From NCBI RefSeq assembly GCF_002288925.2, contig NW_022098001.1:1893205-1957204 (forward strand): a DNA stretch of 64,000 nt. The letters run 5' to 3'. Under the pieces are notes generated by a model. That model was not told the origin of the DNA. It made no database searches and worked only from the letters and a program-made list of their open reading frames with translations. The stretch comes from Delphinapterus leucas. Its lineage: Eukaryota > Chordata > Mammalia > Artiodactyla > Monodontidae. Below are positions 44,801 to 57,786 of the stretch, one piece after another. Numbering within the stretch: the first letter of the stretch is position 1; each line of letters begins with the position of its first letter. The position numbers and the translations under genes were made by a program.

Positions 44801-47800
44801 CCGATGAAAAAACCCAGACAGGAAAGTGGTTGTTTCAGGAAGTCTCCTCCTCTCAGGAAGTCTGTTTCCTTGAGTGCTTCAAATTTTAGACTGACTCTAT
44901 CTTCTGACTGTTTTTGAAGGATGTGTCATGGTTCAGGGTTGTGAAGTCATTATTGTGGGTGGTTTTATTATGTCTACCTCTTTCAATCCCATGGGTCTCA
45001 CAACCAGTTTTAACGATGATTTCTTGACTTCAGATTCTTTGGCCAAACATAATATGTGAATTCAACCCCTACCCCCATATAGTTATCAGTTTTGATTTCT
45101 CCCAGATGATTAATTTTCAACCATGACCTAGGACAGGCAATCCATTTTTCTTGCCAAATTTCCAGTCCAGTGGAAGAAACTTTTCTAGTCCCTTCTAGGC
45201 TTTTGGTTTTATGCTGAGAGTGCACCTATAGCTTTCCACACCCCCAGGCCTGAAAATTCCTGTCTTTTTCCCCAACTCTCTACTCTTAGGTTAAAACCTC
45301 AGTGACTTAGAATATCCAGGTCCAGTGGCCTCATGGCCCATTTGGCTTTAGCGCCCATTCATTGCTCTGGCTTCAGATTGACTGTTCATTTCACGTGGTT
45401 TTTCTTTTTTGTTTTCAAGCATAAATATGGATACGTATGTTTTCATGGCTGTTATATCCCATTCAGCAGTGCTGTGTTTGGAGCAAAGGGGAGGGAGAGG
45501 CTTAATGATCAAAGACCTCAACTTCATCTATATGGTACCACATAGCTAATTTGACTTTCTCTGTATTTTCAGCCTGCTTACTTTTTTCCCATTAAAGAAA
45601 CCAGCAGGTCACATAGTCTGTCTTGAAAATGTAGCCTTATACCTGTTGCTCTTTATATGTCATGGTTGTCAGAGATGGCAAACTCTTGGAGGACAGGCAC
45701 TGCACTACATGCAGACATGTATTAGCATCACTGGAAAATGAAAATAAACTTAGTGTCCATGGTATTTCCAAGGATCCTGTTTGCAAGGAAAAATCTCTTT
45801 TTCTAAGTTGGCAACTTTATTTCATAGATTCAGACTCAAAATGCAGCTTTGTTTTTGGTTTGGCAGTGGTCATTGGTATCTTCATCTTATTTCTCTGCTT
45901 CTTTAGAAAAAACAAGAAGTTTTGTTCCCACTTTTGCTTGCTGTGACCAAATCTCAAGAAACTGGAGGATCCTTGGGCACTAGCCCAGCCATTAGCTGCA
46001 GTTGCTTGACTTAATAGTTGGTCAAATGTCACTCTCAAGCCAGAAATATAATAATGAGAATTTTTGTGTGTGGGGGGGGAGGAGGGGTAAAATTATGAAC
46101 TATAAAACCTGAGTGACAGGAAGGTGCTAGGAGAAATGTTCAAAACACTGATGTGATTTATGAACATGTGGCAAACAGATGTGGTGGAGTAATAGGGACC
46201 CCCATCTCCTTTTATAAATTCGGATCATATTTGTGTCTTTCCCAAATCCCCCCACCCCTAGGTTCATAATATGCTTTATTAAAATTCTCTCCAGGGCATA
46301 TGGATGATTAATAATTGTTGATGACAGAAATTTGGTTTTGGTAAGCTGCACAGTGAAAGATAAATACAACGAGGCTATTTTAACCTCTGTATATTAAGCT
46401 TATTAGAGTGAGGCTTCTCTGTAAGACGACCTGTGTTGAGATTGTGTGTGATTTATGGAAATGTCACCAATGACCCTGGTTCTGGAAAAACTCTTAACAT
46501 CTCTTTTGTTGTAATCATCACTTGGGTTTCAGTTGTCACTAGGGAAAATCATTTGGGGAAAAAAACATAATCAAGAGTAGTTAAAATATGCTTCAAATAA
46601 AATAAATATTGGGTAGCTATCTAGGAATAAAAATACAAAGAACCTCTGAGATGAATGTTAGAAATAGAAATTTATTTGTAACTAATCCTAAATGTGGTGT
46701 GGAAGAGAAGCAAATGGATAGGGAAACACTGGAATATTGGCTTCTGATTCTCTTCCCAAAAGCCAATGACATGTCTGAAACCTTTAGATAAGCCTTTTAA
46801 TTCTTTAAAACTTTGTTAAGAGAGCAAGTGTTCTGCATTTAGTGTCTGTAATACAGTTTGAGAAAAATGTTTTAATAAAACAAAAAATTTTAAGACATTG
46901 CATCTGTGTGGCAAGAAATTCAAGCAGTACAAATGTGTTTACAGTGAAGAATTAATTTTTCTTTCATCCTTCTCAAGTCCTCAATTTTGCTTGTCTAGAA
47001 GCAACTGCTATTAGTTTGAACTTATTTAATAAAAGTCCTAATGTTATAAGTCAACCTTCCAAATAGGAATATTGAAATTTACCACAAATTGCATTTAGCA
47101 TCCTGTACTATTCACACTGAGTTACTAGTCATTTGTAAAGCTAATATTTATAGCAAGATCATATAATTCCCACTTCACTCAAGTGATATGTTGAGGAAAC
47201 TTAAAGTGGATAAAGGAAAAAAATTCAAAATAATGAGAATAATGTTAGAGGCCTGATGTTACTGATTTGGTGAATTTTTGCTGTGGGCCGGGACTTTGTC
47301 AGGCAGAACTAAAAGATCATACGGCTGAAACTCTTGATTTGCAATTTCCAAAACCCCTCCATTTCTCCCATCCAAGAGTATGGCTAGTAGTTGCCTGGAA
47401 GTTACAAAGACTGATGGCTAGATCAGGGCCTTCTACACAGTGTTATAAGAATCAGCCTGGGCAAGTCTGTGCTTAACTTGTTGGGCTAAAGGAGAAGAAG
47501 AATCAAGAACCCCCATGCTTTTACTTCATCCCGTCATTTTTCATTCAATTAGGATAAATTATAAAAACAGTAACAAAAACTAAAACACACATGGTAATAA
47601 TATCCTAATGTGTTTAAGAAATAATGCAGAAGATGGACTTAACCACCTCAAAAAAATTTGGGAAACTATTCAGGGGTCTAAATGGAAGTCTGGTACTTTG
47701 ATTACCTAGACAAGTTTCCTTCAACTCTGTTCACAGCATCAGCTTCCTTCTCACCTCTATCAGTAATGACTAGTAACTCAGTTTTATCCCTGTTTCTTAG

Positions 47801-48154
47801 AAAATGTATAAGAAAGATTCTGTCACACACAAAAAAAAGAAAGAAAGAAAAGAAAAATAATTAGTGCTGTTGCATTCTTTGTGTCTTCAGAGGGTTTTGT
47901 CCTCAGGCTGAAACTAGGTTAAGACATTTATACTTGAATAGCTGGAAAGTGTCTTGATTCTTTTCTAAATTGAAGTGCCTTGGTGGTTGACAATTGAAGA
48001 ATGATTTACAATTCCTGGAGTACTTTGTGGGCTTGGTTTTTAAAACCAGTTCTTAATATTCAAGCTACTTGGAAGTTAGAGGTTGAATAATAACTGGTTA
48101 TTTCTAAAATGTGGAATTTGTACAGTTTTGAGTAAATGCCCAAACTGTGTTCTC
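44801..48154. other. Long stretch without a recognisable gene or confident repeat
   Basis: The 94-residue frame at 45662-45946 ends in a hydrophobic stretch but has no homologue I recognise, and 45640-45720 weakly resembles an L2 end. A G run lies at about 46070-46085, an A/GAAA-rich tract at 47830-47860. The frame at 47267-47476 shows no motif. Confidence 0.35.
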
Positions 48155-48193
48155 AAAAATGTAAATTACCAAAAAAAAAAAATGTAAATTACC
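48155..48193 (+). repeat. 16 bp direct repeat separated only by A residues
   Basis: aaaaatgtaaattacc occurs at 48155-48170 and 48178-48193 with seven A between. It may be a poly(A)-only retroinsertion or a simple microduplication. Confidence 0.8.
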
Positions 48194-49515
48194 ATATTCA
48201 ATTGTCCTGGGAACTAATGGAGAAGCAGTAGGGTTTTTTCTCTAAATTATAAACTAGCTCAATATTGGAAAATTAAAACCTAAAGAAAGCAGATTTCCCT
48301 ATGCAGATGTTATAGTCCTGATACAGTCCCCATTTGCTATAGTGTGGCCCTATGATAACACCATACACCTCCAGGTTTTACCAATGCATATCTTGAGAAT
48401 AAGGGAGGGAGCCACAGCATCTCGTATATCTTTTCAGAACAAAAACTAATGTTACATTAATCCAGACTTTCAAAAATAAATTCAAATATCCTGGTATTCC
48501 GTCAGTATAACAGTTTTGAATTATCCTAGCAATAAGACCAGCTGAATTCTTTACTGCACTTAGCTAACATAAACAAAATAATGCCTGCCTCTCTTTATCT
48601 TTCCTGAAATCAGTCAGTAAGTGTTGTATAAGCTGAAATAGCATTTTAATTAATGAGCATAAGCAACCAGATAACTGAGAACTTGAAAACTGAGTTTATG
48701 TCTCACCTGATGTTCTATTCTTATCACCTACAACACTGCTAAATAAAACCTCTACTCATTCTTTCGTTGATTCTGCAAATAATTATTTACACCCGCTATG
48801 TGTTAAATGTCTTGGTAGGAGTTGGGTGTTCAAAGACTTAAAAACAAACAAACAGATACACAAAATGAAATAAAACACCACTATCCCTGACTTTTAGTAG
48901 TTCCTATTGTGGAAACAAAAATATAACTACGTAATAAAAATATGACGCTATTACAGAGGTATGTACAGAATTGTATAGAAATACATCATAAAGCTACCTC
49001 TAGAGAAGCTAGAAAGAAATCACATAGACTGTGTCTCATGTTGGTGTTCTCCAGGTGTCAGAAAAGGATGCTCATAATGAAGGATGTGAGCAAGAATACA
49101 GAACTGTGAACTGAAATATTTGGGAACAGATATTGGTAAGGAGGCTTGGGTTCATATTACAGAGTGTTCTCTATATTATGTTCAGAAATGTACTTACATT
49201 CACTCTAAATAATGAAGAGTCTTTTAAGGCTTATGAGTAGAGGAGCTGAGAAGATCAGATTTGGATGTGTACAAACCACTCAGAGTTATAAACAATAAAT
49301 TCCAGGCAACAAGACTTTAACAAGGCGAAACAAACAGGAGGCTACTGAAAAGATGAAAACCTGAACAAAGAAACTGCAGTGGGGATGAAGAGGAAGGGGA
49401 TGGAGATTAAGTTCCTCAGCCCTGAGACACGACAGTATTTATCCATGCCTGTGTCCATCCATGCCCCTCCCTCAGCAAGCTCTCCTCTAAACTGTTCCCA
49501 TATTCTACAAGTTTA
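48194..49515. other. Mostly unassigned DNA; one L2-like trace
   Basis: 48770-48915 weakly resembles a reverse-complement L2 3' end ('tttacacccgctatgtgtta'). 49190-49260 resembles the old repeat at 50 kb. No gene seen. Confidence 0.35.
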
Positions 49516-49519
49516 CCAT

Positions 49520-49975
49520 TTACCCCTATAAAAATTATGATGTATTTCAGGCATACAGAGGCAATAAGGACTAATGTAATAAAACACCTGTGAAACCACT
49601 ACCCTGTTTAGGAAATAAAGCATTAATACCGATGAGGGCTTCTGTGTGGCTGTCCATGTTGCTACATGCAGCCTTTGTTCTTTGATTTTTATTGCTTAGT
49701 AGTGTTTTACTGTATAAACCTACCAAGATTTATTCATTCATCTCTTGTAAATACCTTTAGAATGTTTCCAGTTTTTTGCTGTTACATGCAATGCTGCTGT
49801 AAAAATTATTGTTTTGTCACTTTCTATACATGTGTGAGGTTTTCTAGGTATGAACACAGGAACAGAATCCCTGTTCGAGTCTGCATTTTCACTTTCATTA
49901 GGTATCAACACATTGTTCTCCAAAGTAATTATACCCATTACACTCTCACCAGCAAATTTTAGAAATTAAATTAAA
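49520..49975 (-). mobile_element. Old L1-related fragment, antisense
   Basis: 'gaatgtttccagttttttgc', 'tacatgcaatgctgctgtaa', 'aggaacagaatccctgttcg' and 'ccattacactctcaccagca' parallel the antisense L1 order seen at 41.8-42.0 kb. Diverged. The frames at 49666-49962 are relics or chance. Confidence 0.6.
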
Positions 49976-50099
49976 TTTTAAAATAAATAAAACAAAAACT
50001 CTTGGTGTTTTGCAACTTCACCAATACTCAGTATTGTCAGACTTTCAAGTTGTTGCCAGATTGTGTCAGGACTTTTAAGCCACTGAGGTTTCTTTGGCT

Positions 50100-51680
50100 T
50101 TTGCTCTAAGTAAGATGGGAAGCCACTGGAGGATTTTGAATAGAAGGATGAAATGATCTGACTAAGCAGGATCATTCTGGCCACCGGGTTGAAAAGAGAC
50201 TATACAGAGGTAAAGGGATAGAACCTGTGAGACTAGTTAAGTGGCTGTTGCACTAATCTATTCAAAATATGATGGAGGATTAAACCAAGGTAGTGGCAGT
50301 GGGGGAGTGAGAACTGAAAACATATCCAGACTCTAGATACATTTAGAATGTGGCAACATTTTGAAAGTAAAGACAGTGGATTTGCTGTTAGTGTGTGAGA
50401 GACTCCAAGGTTTTAACATGAGTAACTGAAAGAATCCAGTTGCTGTCTACTAAGATGCGGAGGAATGCAGAAGGAACAGGTTTGGAGGAAAGATCAGGAA
50501 TCAGCTTTGGGCTTGATATGTTTGAGAAGAATATTAGATCTCCACTTGAATATAGGGAAGTTTAGAATTAAGATGATAGTTCAGAACTAGAGTGTAAATT
50601 TTGGAGACTTTATCATATAGACAGTAATTAAAGTCCTGAGACTACTAGAGGTCACCAAAAGAGTATTGTAGTTAGAGAAGGTCCGTGAACTGAGCCCCAT
50701 ATTTATTTATTTATTTATTTGCGGTACGCGGGCCTCTCACTGCTGTGGCGTCTCCCACTGTGGAGCACAGGCTCCGGACGCGCAGGCTCAGCGGCCATGG
50801 CTCTCGGGCCCAGCCACTCTGCGGCATGTGGGATCTTCCCAGACCGGGGCACGAACCCGTGTCCCCTGCATCGGCAGGCGGACTCTCAACCACTGCGCCA
50901 CCAGGGAAGCCCTGAGCCCCATAATTAATGGGAGATAAGAGAAATCAGCAAAGGAAACAGGAAACAGAAGAAAGCTAAGACAGTGGCTGTGCCAGGAGTC
51001 ACAGAAAATGTGTCCCCTGTTGCTGATAGATCAAGTAGGTTGAGAACTGAGATATGATCGTTAGATTTAGCAGCATGAAAGTTATCGCTGATTTCTCAGC
51101 AGAAGTTTTAGAGTTGTGGTGTGGGTGAAAGCTCAACTAGAGCATTTTATGAGAGAACAAGGAGAGGAATTAATTATTCTTTGTATTATTTTTGCTGTAA
51201 AGGGGAGTAGGGAAACAGGGCTCCAGCTGAATGGTGGATTGGGGATAAAAGAGTTGTTTTTTTTAATATTGGGAATGTATTTAGCATATTTATGTGCTGT
51301 GGGATGATCCAAAAAAGAAGTAAAAAATGATGACGCAATAGCAAGACGAGACATTCTGGAGGGATGTCCTTGAGTAGGTGGAAGGAGATGGGACTAGTGG
51401 ACAAGTAAAAGGAGTATGGATAGTTATTTCATCAGTTGTGGCCAAAGGGAAGGCAGAATAAACGGGCATGGTTGTGGGTTGAGGGATAAGTGATGGTGGG
51501 AGTGTGTAGAGTTGATGGTTTCTCAGTGAAATAGGAAATAAGCATCAGCTGAGAGTGTGGAAGAGGGAGAGGTGTTAGAAGCTTTAGTAGCGAGGATAAG
51601 GTATGGAGTAGTGACCTAGGAGGAACACACTGGGAATTATTCTTTCTGATATTTAATATGTCTTTGATTATTTCAGTAAA
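50100..51680 (+). repeat. Long ancient repeat, family not assigned
   Basis: A purine-rich block of about 1.4 kb (SINE removed) runs in an order I recall from other mammalian loci: 'gggaagccactggaggattt', 'gagagactccaaggttttaa', 'cccctgttgctgatagatca', 'gctgtaaaggggagtaggga', 'gtccttgagtaggtggaagg'. I cannot name the family. The frames at 51116-51710 on both strands lie within it. It is interrupted by the CHR SINE at 50702. Confidence 0.5.
50691..50923 (-). mobile_element. ~200 bp CHR SINE
   Basis: Body 50702-50912 on the minus strand. Its tail is (TTTA)n on +, followed by gcggtacgcgggcctctcac. The 11 bp duplication tgagccccata is perfect at 50691-50701 and 50913-50923. Frames across it are SINE-derived. 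Confidence 0.94.
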
Positions 51681-51990
51681 CTGGTCTCCTAGTTTCTGTC
51701 CTTGCCCCAAATTGATTCTTTTTAAACAAGATCATGTCACTCTACTCAAAACCTTCCAATAGGTACACATCTTGCTCAGAGTCAAAGTTCCTCATATCTC
51801 CTACAAGGCTCTACACTATCTGTAGCCAAATTGCCTCTCTAAACTCACCTACAACTGCTTTTTCCCTCACTCACATCATCAAGGCAGGAAACTGTGTCTA
51901 TTTTGTTCACTACTATATCCCCAGCAATTAGAACAGCGCCTAGCACATGATATGAGTAGGTACTCTAAATATTAGTTCGGTAAATGAAGT
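51681..51990 (+). mobile_element. L2 LINE, 3' part
   Basis: 'gatcatgtcactctactcaa', 'ctacaaggctctacactatc', 'tatccccagcaattagaaca' and 'gcgcctagcacatgatatga' follow the L2 order in sense orientation, ending 'aaatattagttcggtaaatg'. Confidence 0.75.
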
Positions 51991-53495
51991 GGCAGAACTT
52001 TAGTGGTAAACTAAGAAGAATATAAGCAAAATCATCCAAATTACAGCCTTTTCCTAAACTTGTTGGCTTTGTTGGGACATATGGGTAATGATGTCTTTTT
52101 TTGTTCTTAACTGGGACAATTTGGGGCCAGACAAGTATTGTGTTATTTAAATGCTGCTGAAACTTGCATATATCTTTGACTCAAAAAATTTAAGAGATGG
52201 CAGTTCAGGATATTTTTTGCCCTGCATGTTGAGGTACATAAAATTTATACTTCATGTATGTTTATATTTAGGCATGGGCTAACATAATCTAATGTCATTC
52301 AATGCAACAAACAGCCAAGGTGGATAAAAGTATGAAATTTGCTGTTAGGGATGTTGTTGAATGGGTTATGTTTGTTGTTGGTTTTACATTTCATTATCCT
52401 CCCATTATGAGACTAAAAGGAGAAAATTCTTCATAGTCCTAGACTGAGGAATAGTGCTTCTTTTATCATTATTTTATGAATATTGCAAATCATGTTAACT
52501 GATTCTGTTCCTTTCTTTTCCTTGGCTGTTAGGACATGTAGACACAGGGAGAAGTTAACTACCAATGCATTGCAGTTCTCAAGGATTTATACTGCCCACA
52601 TTCAGACACTCTCCTTACTTTCTCCCCACCACTCACCCCACACCAATCTGGTAAGCCAGTTAGCACTCTGGGATCTGCAGAACCCTTCCCTTTCTAATTT
52701 CTGTTTGTTTGGGTTTTTTTCTCCCAATGCTGCTAGTATGAAATTGATGGTGAACGCTTATCAGATTAAATTTATGTGAAAGAGTGATAGTAGTGAAATA
52801 AGGATAATAGAAGAGACAAGAGCCTCAGAAACAGAAAAATGAAAGAGTAATATCTCACCCTGGTCATCTTAATGAAATGAATGTTAAGAATGAGGAAGGG
52901 GCAGATATAAGAAGAACAAAGGAAAAGGTAGACTAGAAAAAAGAAACAAGAAAGAACAAGAACCTCAAAGAGGGTAGGATAATTGCACATTTATCTTCTT
53001 TTAGAGTCCCAAAACAGATTGTGTCAGAGGTGGGAAGCACCTGCTCATCTATGTCTCCTGTCACCACACACCTTCCTTTCCCACCCCATTTTGAGCCAAA
53101 GCTATCAGGGTCAGCAGAATTAAACTAGCCCGAGAACACCAGTCTCTACTTCTTGTCATTTTTTATTCTGTTCTTTTTTCTACTTTTACTTAAGAAGTTA
53201 AATGTTTTAGCTCAGACTCTGCTATAACTTTCTTCTGTGTCGTGCCACTAGGCTGCAGAATATGATTGTTCTGGAGAGGATTCTCTCAGTAAGTTGATAT
53301 TTTAGCAATATGCACCTCCTATTTCACCAAGGTTCTTCTTAGGAACAAGGACTATAGCCAGGTGTATTCTCTGTAATTTTAGAGCTAAAACTCATTTTAG
53401 GAGAACTTTAAGGTGAATATGTTTTTCAAAGGAATTTGTCTCTCCTTAGAAGAAGACTTAAATTGATTAAGCATAGAGACTATAATAATCACAAA
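51991..53495. other. Unassigned DNA
   Basis: The 98-residue frame at 52483 and the minus-strand frame at 52772-52990 show no known domain. Confidence 0.4.
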
Positions 53496-53499
53496 AACA

Positions 53500-53742
53500 C
53501 ATATAAAGCATTTATATGTATCAGGTGCTGCTCTCAGCATTTCACATGAATTAATTAATTCAATCCTTACAACAATCCTGTAAGGCAAGTACTATTACTA
53601 GCCCCAATTTAGCGATGAGGATACTATGACATGCCCAAGGTCCTGCAACCTGTAACTGGAATACCCAGGACTCACACCAAGGGAGTCTGGCTCTACAGCT
53701 TGGGCTCGTAACTACTCCATTAGACTCAGATAAACTTCTGTT
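53500..53742 (-). repeat. MIR SINE, well preserved
   Basis: Almost the full reverse-complement MIR: 'tgtatcaggtgctgctctca', 'caatccttacaacaatcctg', 'gcccaaggtcctgcaacctg', 'gggagtctggctctacagct' and 'cgtaactactccatta'. The minus-strand frame at 53560-53817 is within it. Confidence 0.82.
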
Positions 53743-55205
53743 GGATGAATAAATGGGTGAATTAACAAATGAAAGGATAGTTAAATTCAGGTTTTTTAGA
53801 TACATTTCTTGATACATATTCTGTTGAACTAGGAGCCTTGGTGTATGTGAGTTTTAAATTAATATCTAGAGATCCAGAAAAACACAAAAAAACTCTATAC
53901 CTGCGTGAGTGAATGTGTGAAAGTATGTGTGTGTTGTTTAATATTGGAAGGTTTGCACACTAGATATCTTTTGAGGACTCTTTTGGAGAATTGGGACTAA
54001 AATTGGGCCTAGCAATCATAAGACAACTTAGAAGAAGAATCGGGGCTAACAATTTAAGAACCTCCAGAAAGTAAGCAGAGAATGTGGATTGAAAACAAAT
54101 TATTTTATTTTGGTAACTGATTGAATGTTTTTGGAAATAAGACTTAGTAGCCCTTTCTTTCTTATCTTTCTTTGGTCTGGCCAAGGAGAGGGTAATGATA
54201 CATAAGCCCAGAAAATATTGAGAGAAGGATTATGTATGATTTTGGTGAATTTGTACCTTGTTAGAAGACTTTGTCTGTGTATAAGGCCGCTCTATCAGAG
54301 TTCATAGAACCATTTGCAGAAGGAATCTGATAGTACACGGCACTGGGCTCATACAGTTCTTTGGATTCTATAAGGCAACACCACCATTGCGATAGGTATG
54401 TTTTTGAACAATTAAAGTGATGGATTTGATATTTTGAAAAGCTGAGAAATCAGTTGGGCTCTTTTGTTTTTAACTAACAGTTCTTTCCAAGTTGAGAGGG
54501 AGGTAGATTTTTTTTCAATATGTGATGTATGTGTCTTCTTAAAAGCCATTATCAATGTAGAATGGAACTGTACCCTTGTAGGGCAGCACAAGTTAGATAT
54601 AATTGTATTCTTTGTTAAGTTTCAAGTTAGTCACCATGAACTGTAAACTTGCTAGGGTGGATATCCTGGGATATTTAACCCACATATTGCTGCTAAACAT
54701 TATCTTCTTAGTCTTTTGCTGGTGCAGTAATTTTCATAGGACCTAGAAACATTATCCATCCCCATTGCTTCCATCGTGTTAGATATGACCCTTGCCCCAA
54801 CCTTTCTAGATTGTGACATCAGATAGATTGTTTTCTTTTCAGCTTTGTTTCATCTATAAATTTGGTGAGCTTGCCTTTTCCACGTTATAGAGACATACAT
54901 CAAATAAGAAAGAGTTATGGGCAGAACATTATAGTTCTTTGGCAATAATAAGCAAAAGCTACAACTTACTAAGAAATTGTTAAGCTAAACAACTAATTTT
55001 TGAACTGACCTACTCATCTTAAATGTGATTATTTTTAATGCCAGCTAGGAGATTAATACAAGACATATTAGAGACAGTTGAATGCATTAAGATATGTCAT
55101 GGTTATGTGAGATGAAAGTCTAATATTTTGAAAGAAAATGAAACTTCAAAATTGAATTTTAATACATCTAAAAGAAATTACATTAAACCATCTTTGCAAA
55201 TTATT
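53743..55205. other. Unassigned DNA
   Basis: No gene or confident repeat seen. Confidence 0.4.
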
Positions 55206-55830
55206 GCATCCTTTACAGTGTATAAATAACAAAGAACAGGTACTCAATAAACATTAGATGACTGAATAAAAATAATAAAATGAAGGCTACCTTCCTTGAA
55301 ATTAGTTTATTAGTAAGATAGGCATTCTTTAAAACGTACCTAGAGGGCTGCATTTTTTGCATAATGCTTTCACTTTAAAACTGTTCTTATTGTGTCACTC
55401 TCATACACACAACCTTGCAGTGGCTTTCTGTTCCCTACCCAATTATTTGCATGGATTCTAAGCCTTTCTATAATTTGACTTCAACCCGTGTGCCCTGTCT
55501 CCATGCCCACTAACTTGCTTCTTCCTTTATAATTAAGACAGTCTCCTCATTGTACCCCAGACACACCACGTACCCATTCTTGTTAACTTGGTTCAAGTCC
55601 CCCAGGCCTAATGCTTTTTGCTTTCCAGTAAATTTATCCAAATCTTGTCCATTCTTCAAAGCCCAGCTCAATTCCCACCCTCTCCCTAGCAAGTTTTCCA
55701 CTATAGCTCCAGTCTTCATCTGTCTCCCTCTTCTCTGACATCGTTCAATTATTCATTCAATGACTATTTGGATGCTAAGTGCCCAACATTGTGCCAGCAT
55801 CAGGTATAAAAGACATTGTGCCTGCTTTTG
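55206..55830 (+). mobile_element. L2 LINE fragments
   Basis: A short L2 end lies at about 55210-55272 ('caggtactcaataaacatta'). 55380-55710 has internal L2 3' blocks ('tgcagtggctttctgttccc', 'ttcaaagcccagctcaattc'). 55742-55830 has the opposite orientation ('taagtgcccaacattgtgcc'), suggesting two separate L2 copies. Frames at 55510-55738 fall inside. Confidence 0.6.
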
Positions 55831-56000
55831 TAGTCAGACTGTCTGGATTTGAATTCTTACTATGAAATGTAGTAGCTCTTTGACCTTAGCAATATCTTAA
55901 CCTCCTTACGCCTCTATTTCCTCATTTTTAAAACGGGGTAATAATAATATCTATGTGGTTGTTGTTACTGCAGAAGATAATTTTTTAAAGCTTTAAGAGC
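55831..56000 (+). repeat. MIR SINE
   Basis: 'gtagtcagactgtctggatt', 'tgaccttagcaatatcttaa' and 'tttcctcatttttaaaacgg' are the MIR sense order. Confidence 0.75.
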
Positions 56001-56830
56001 AGTGCTTTATTCAGCAAAATGTTTAATGAATGCTTGTTGTTGTTGTTTTGTTATCAGAGACAGAATAATAATAAACAGCCAATTGCAATTGAGAGTAATG
56101 AGTGCATTGATAGAATTGAGCACAGGATTCTGTGAAACCTGGGACATGTAACCTAACCTTAGAGATCAGGACAAGTTTCCTGGAGGAAGTGATTCCTAAG
56201 CTGAGGTCTGAAGCATGAGTAAAACACCTACAGCCCTCAACTGTCTGTACCAATCATCAACTGTATGCTCAACTTTATATGTAACAGCTTACTTTCATAA
56301 GTTTCCAAGGAATGTTCTTCATGGAATTGGTCTTAGTGAACCCATTCTTTATTCATAATGCTACACACACAATTCTTTCCCCCAAACAGAACCCATACCC
56401 CCACCCACACCCAGCATTCTTGGGAAAATTTAAATATAAGATAGATGTTTTCACCATGGAATTAGGAATTAGCAATGTGATTTAAAAACAAATAAAATGT
56501 AATTTCAAGTCAGTAACTTCACATTGAAACTGAAATTTTCCTGATGGCTAAAACCCAATCTCATCGAATGACTAAAGGTCATAGTCTCTTCTTGGCTCAT
56601 TTTTTATTTTTACCAGGGCCTCAATTACTAGAGTCACTAACCTCCATGCTTCTCAATGCCCACAGGCAACTCAGTTATACAGAGCATGGCCTCTTGCTCT
56701 ATGCTCGGCTACCCAAGTTATTTTGGAATCTGTCCATTATTATCTAATGAGGGGAAAAGAAACAAACTGCATCCCATGTCTTTGGCATCTGCCATCTTAA
56801 TTTTTTTTCTCCCTTCTTTCTCATCATATT
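56001..56830. other. Mostly unassigned; old repeat trace
   Basis: 56060-56225 includes 'tttcctggaggaagtgattc', resembling old LINE-associated repeat sequence. Nothing else recognised. Confidence 0.35.
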
Positions 56831-57125
56831 GTTATACATACTTTCTTGCTACTATTGTTTCATGCATCTCAATATTGTCTTCAACCCTGCCTACTTCCTC
56901 CCCTTACTCAGATAGATTGTAAGCTAGTTGAGGACAGGAACCACGAACTGCTGCTACACCCAGCCCTGCAGGATGGATGTGCCCTCTTAATTCCAGGGTA
57001 CCATCCTCACAAAGCAAATCTGAATGTCCCCCTGGAACTGAGCAATGTGGCAACCCCAGGACTCCGTGCAAGAGTCCTTTTGTATTTTCCCAGTGTATCC
57101 AAGGTAGTCAATCAATAAATATAGA
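56831..57125 (+). repeat. L2-like 3' end, possibly interrupted
   Basis: 'agattgtaagctagttgagg' and the terminal 'caatcaataaatatagattg' look like an L2 3' end, but the 150 bp between them ('ctggaactgagcaatgtggc') do not fit, which suggests an old insertion or a different repeat. The frame at 56846-57118 is contained in it. Confidence 0.4.
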
Positions 57126-57716
57126 TTGTTTAACTGATTATTGATTGTTTAAAGCTACAAGCTCATGTTTTATGTTTCTATAATCAATAAGCATTTTAAA
57201 TCTTCCATAAGCTTTTCATCTCTAATATTTTAAATATTTTTCTAATAATCTATAATCCATTTTAACAATCAGAATAAATGTTAGCCCAGTATTAAAACAT
57301 TTAAACAAATCTATTTTTTAAGGACCTAGATATTTATGTCAGTGTAAAATATCTATTTTTAATTAATAAATGTATTTGGATCTGTCTCAGTAATAAATCC
57401 ATTAGATTAAATAAGATTTGGATATTAATAGCACAAATTTACAAGATTTTAATTTTTACTTGTAACACTTCACAAAATATTCTTTGGGTATTTATAAAAC
57501 AGTAATGAAGGCAAAACACTTCTTTGAATATATATCTCATTTAAAAATGAAAAATTTAACCAGTATGTCTTGGACTAACACCAAAATGGATAATTCTGGA
57601 AATAACCGCAACATGATAAAATATACAACTGCTTGGTGGTTTCCCTCTTTTGTATAATTTCATAATTTACTGCATTTTCTCCACAACTGACCAAATGGAG
57701 ATTTTTCTCTGAATTT
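57126..57716. other. Very AT-rich unassigned DNA
   Basis: No gene or repeat recognised. Confidence 0.45.
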
Positions 57717-57786
57717 TAAAGAGGAAGCAGACAATTATACTCAAATAAAGATGTTAAAATAAAAATAAAAATAAAGAGGAAGCAGA
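57717..57786 (+). mobile_element. 40 bp micro-insertion of an L1 tail with 15 bp duplication
   Basis: Insert 57732-57771 is the last ~24 bases of an L1 3'UTR (caattatactc...aataaagatgtt) plus an (aaaat)n tail. Perfect duplication taaagaggaagcaga lies at 57717-57731 and 57772-57786. The site reads tttt/aaag. Confidence 0.93.

Noticed and set aside
45662..45946. 94-residue frame with a hydrophobic C-terminus that could be a membrane segment
   Set aside because: No recognised homologue; length and composition fit a chance frame in AT-rich DNA.
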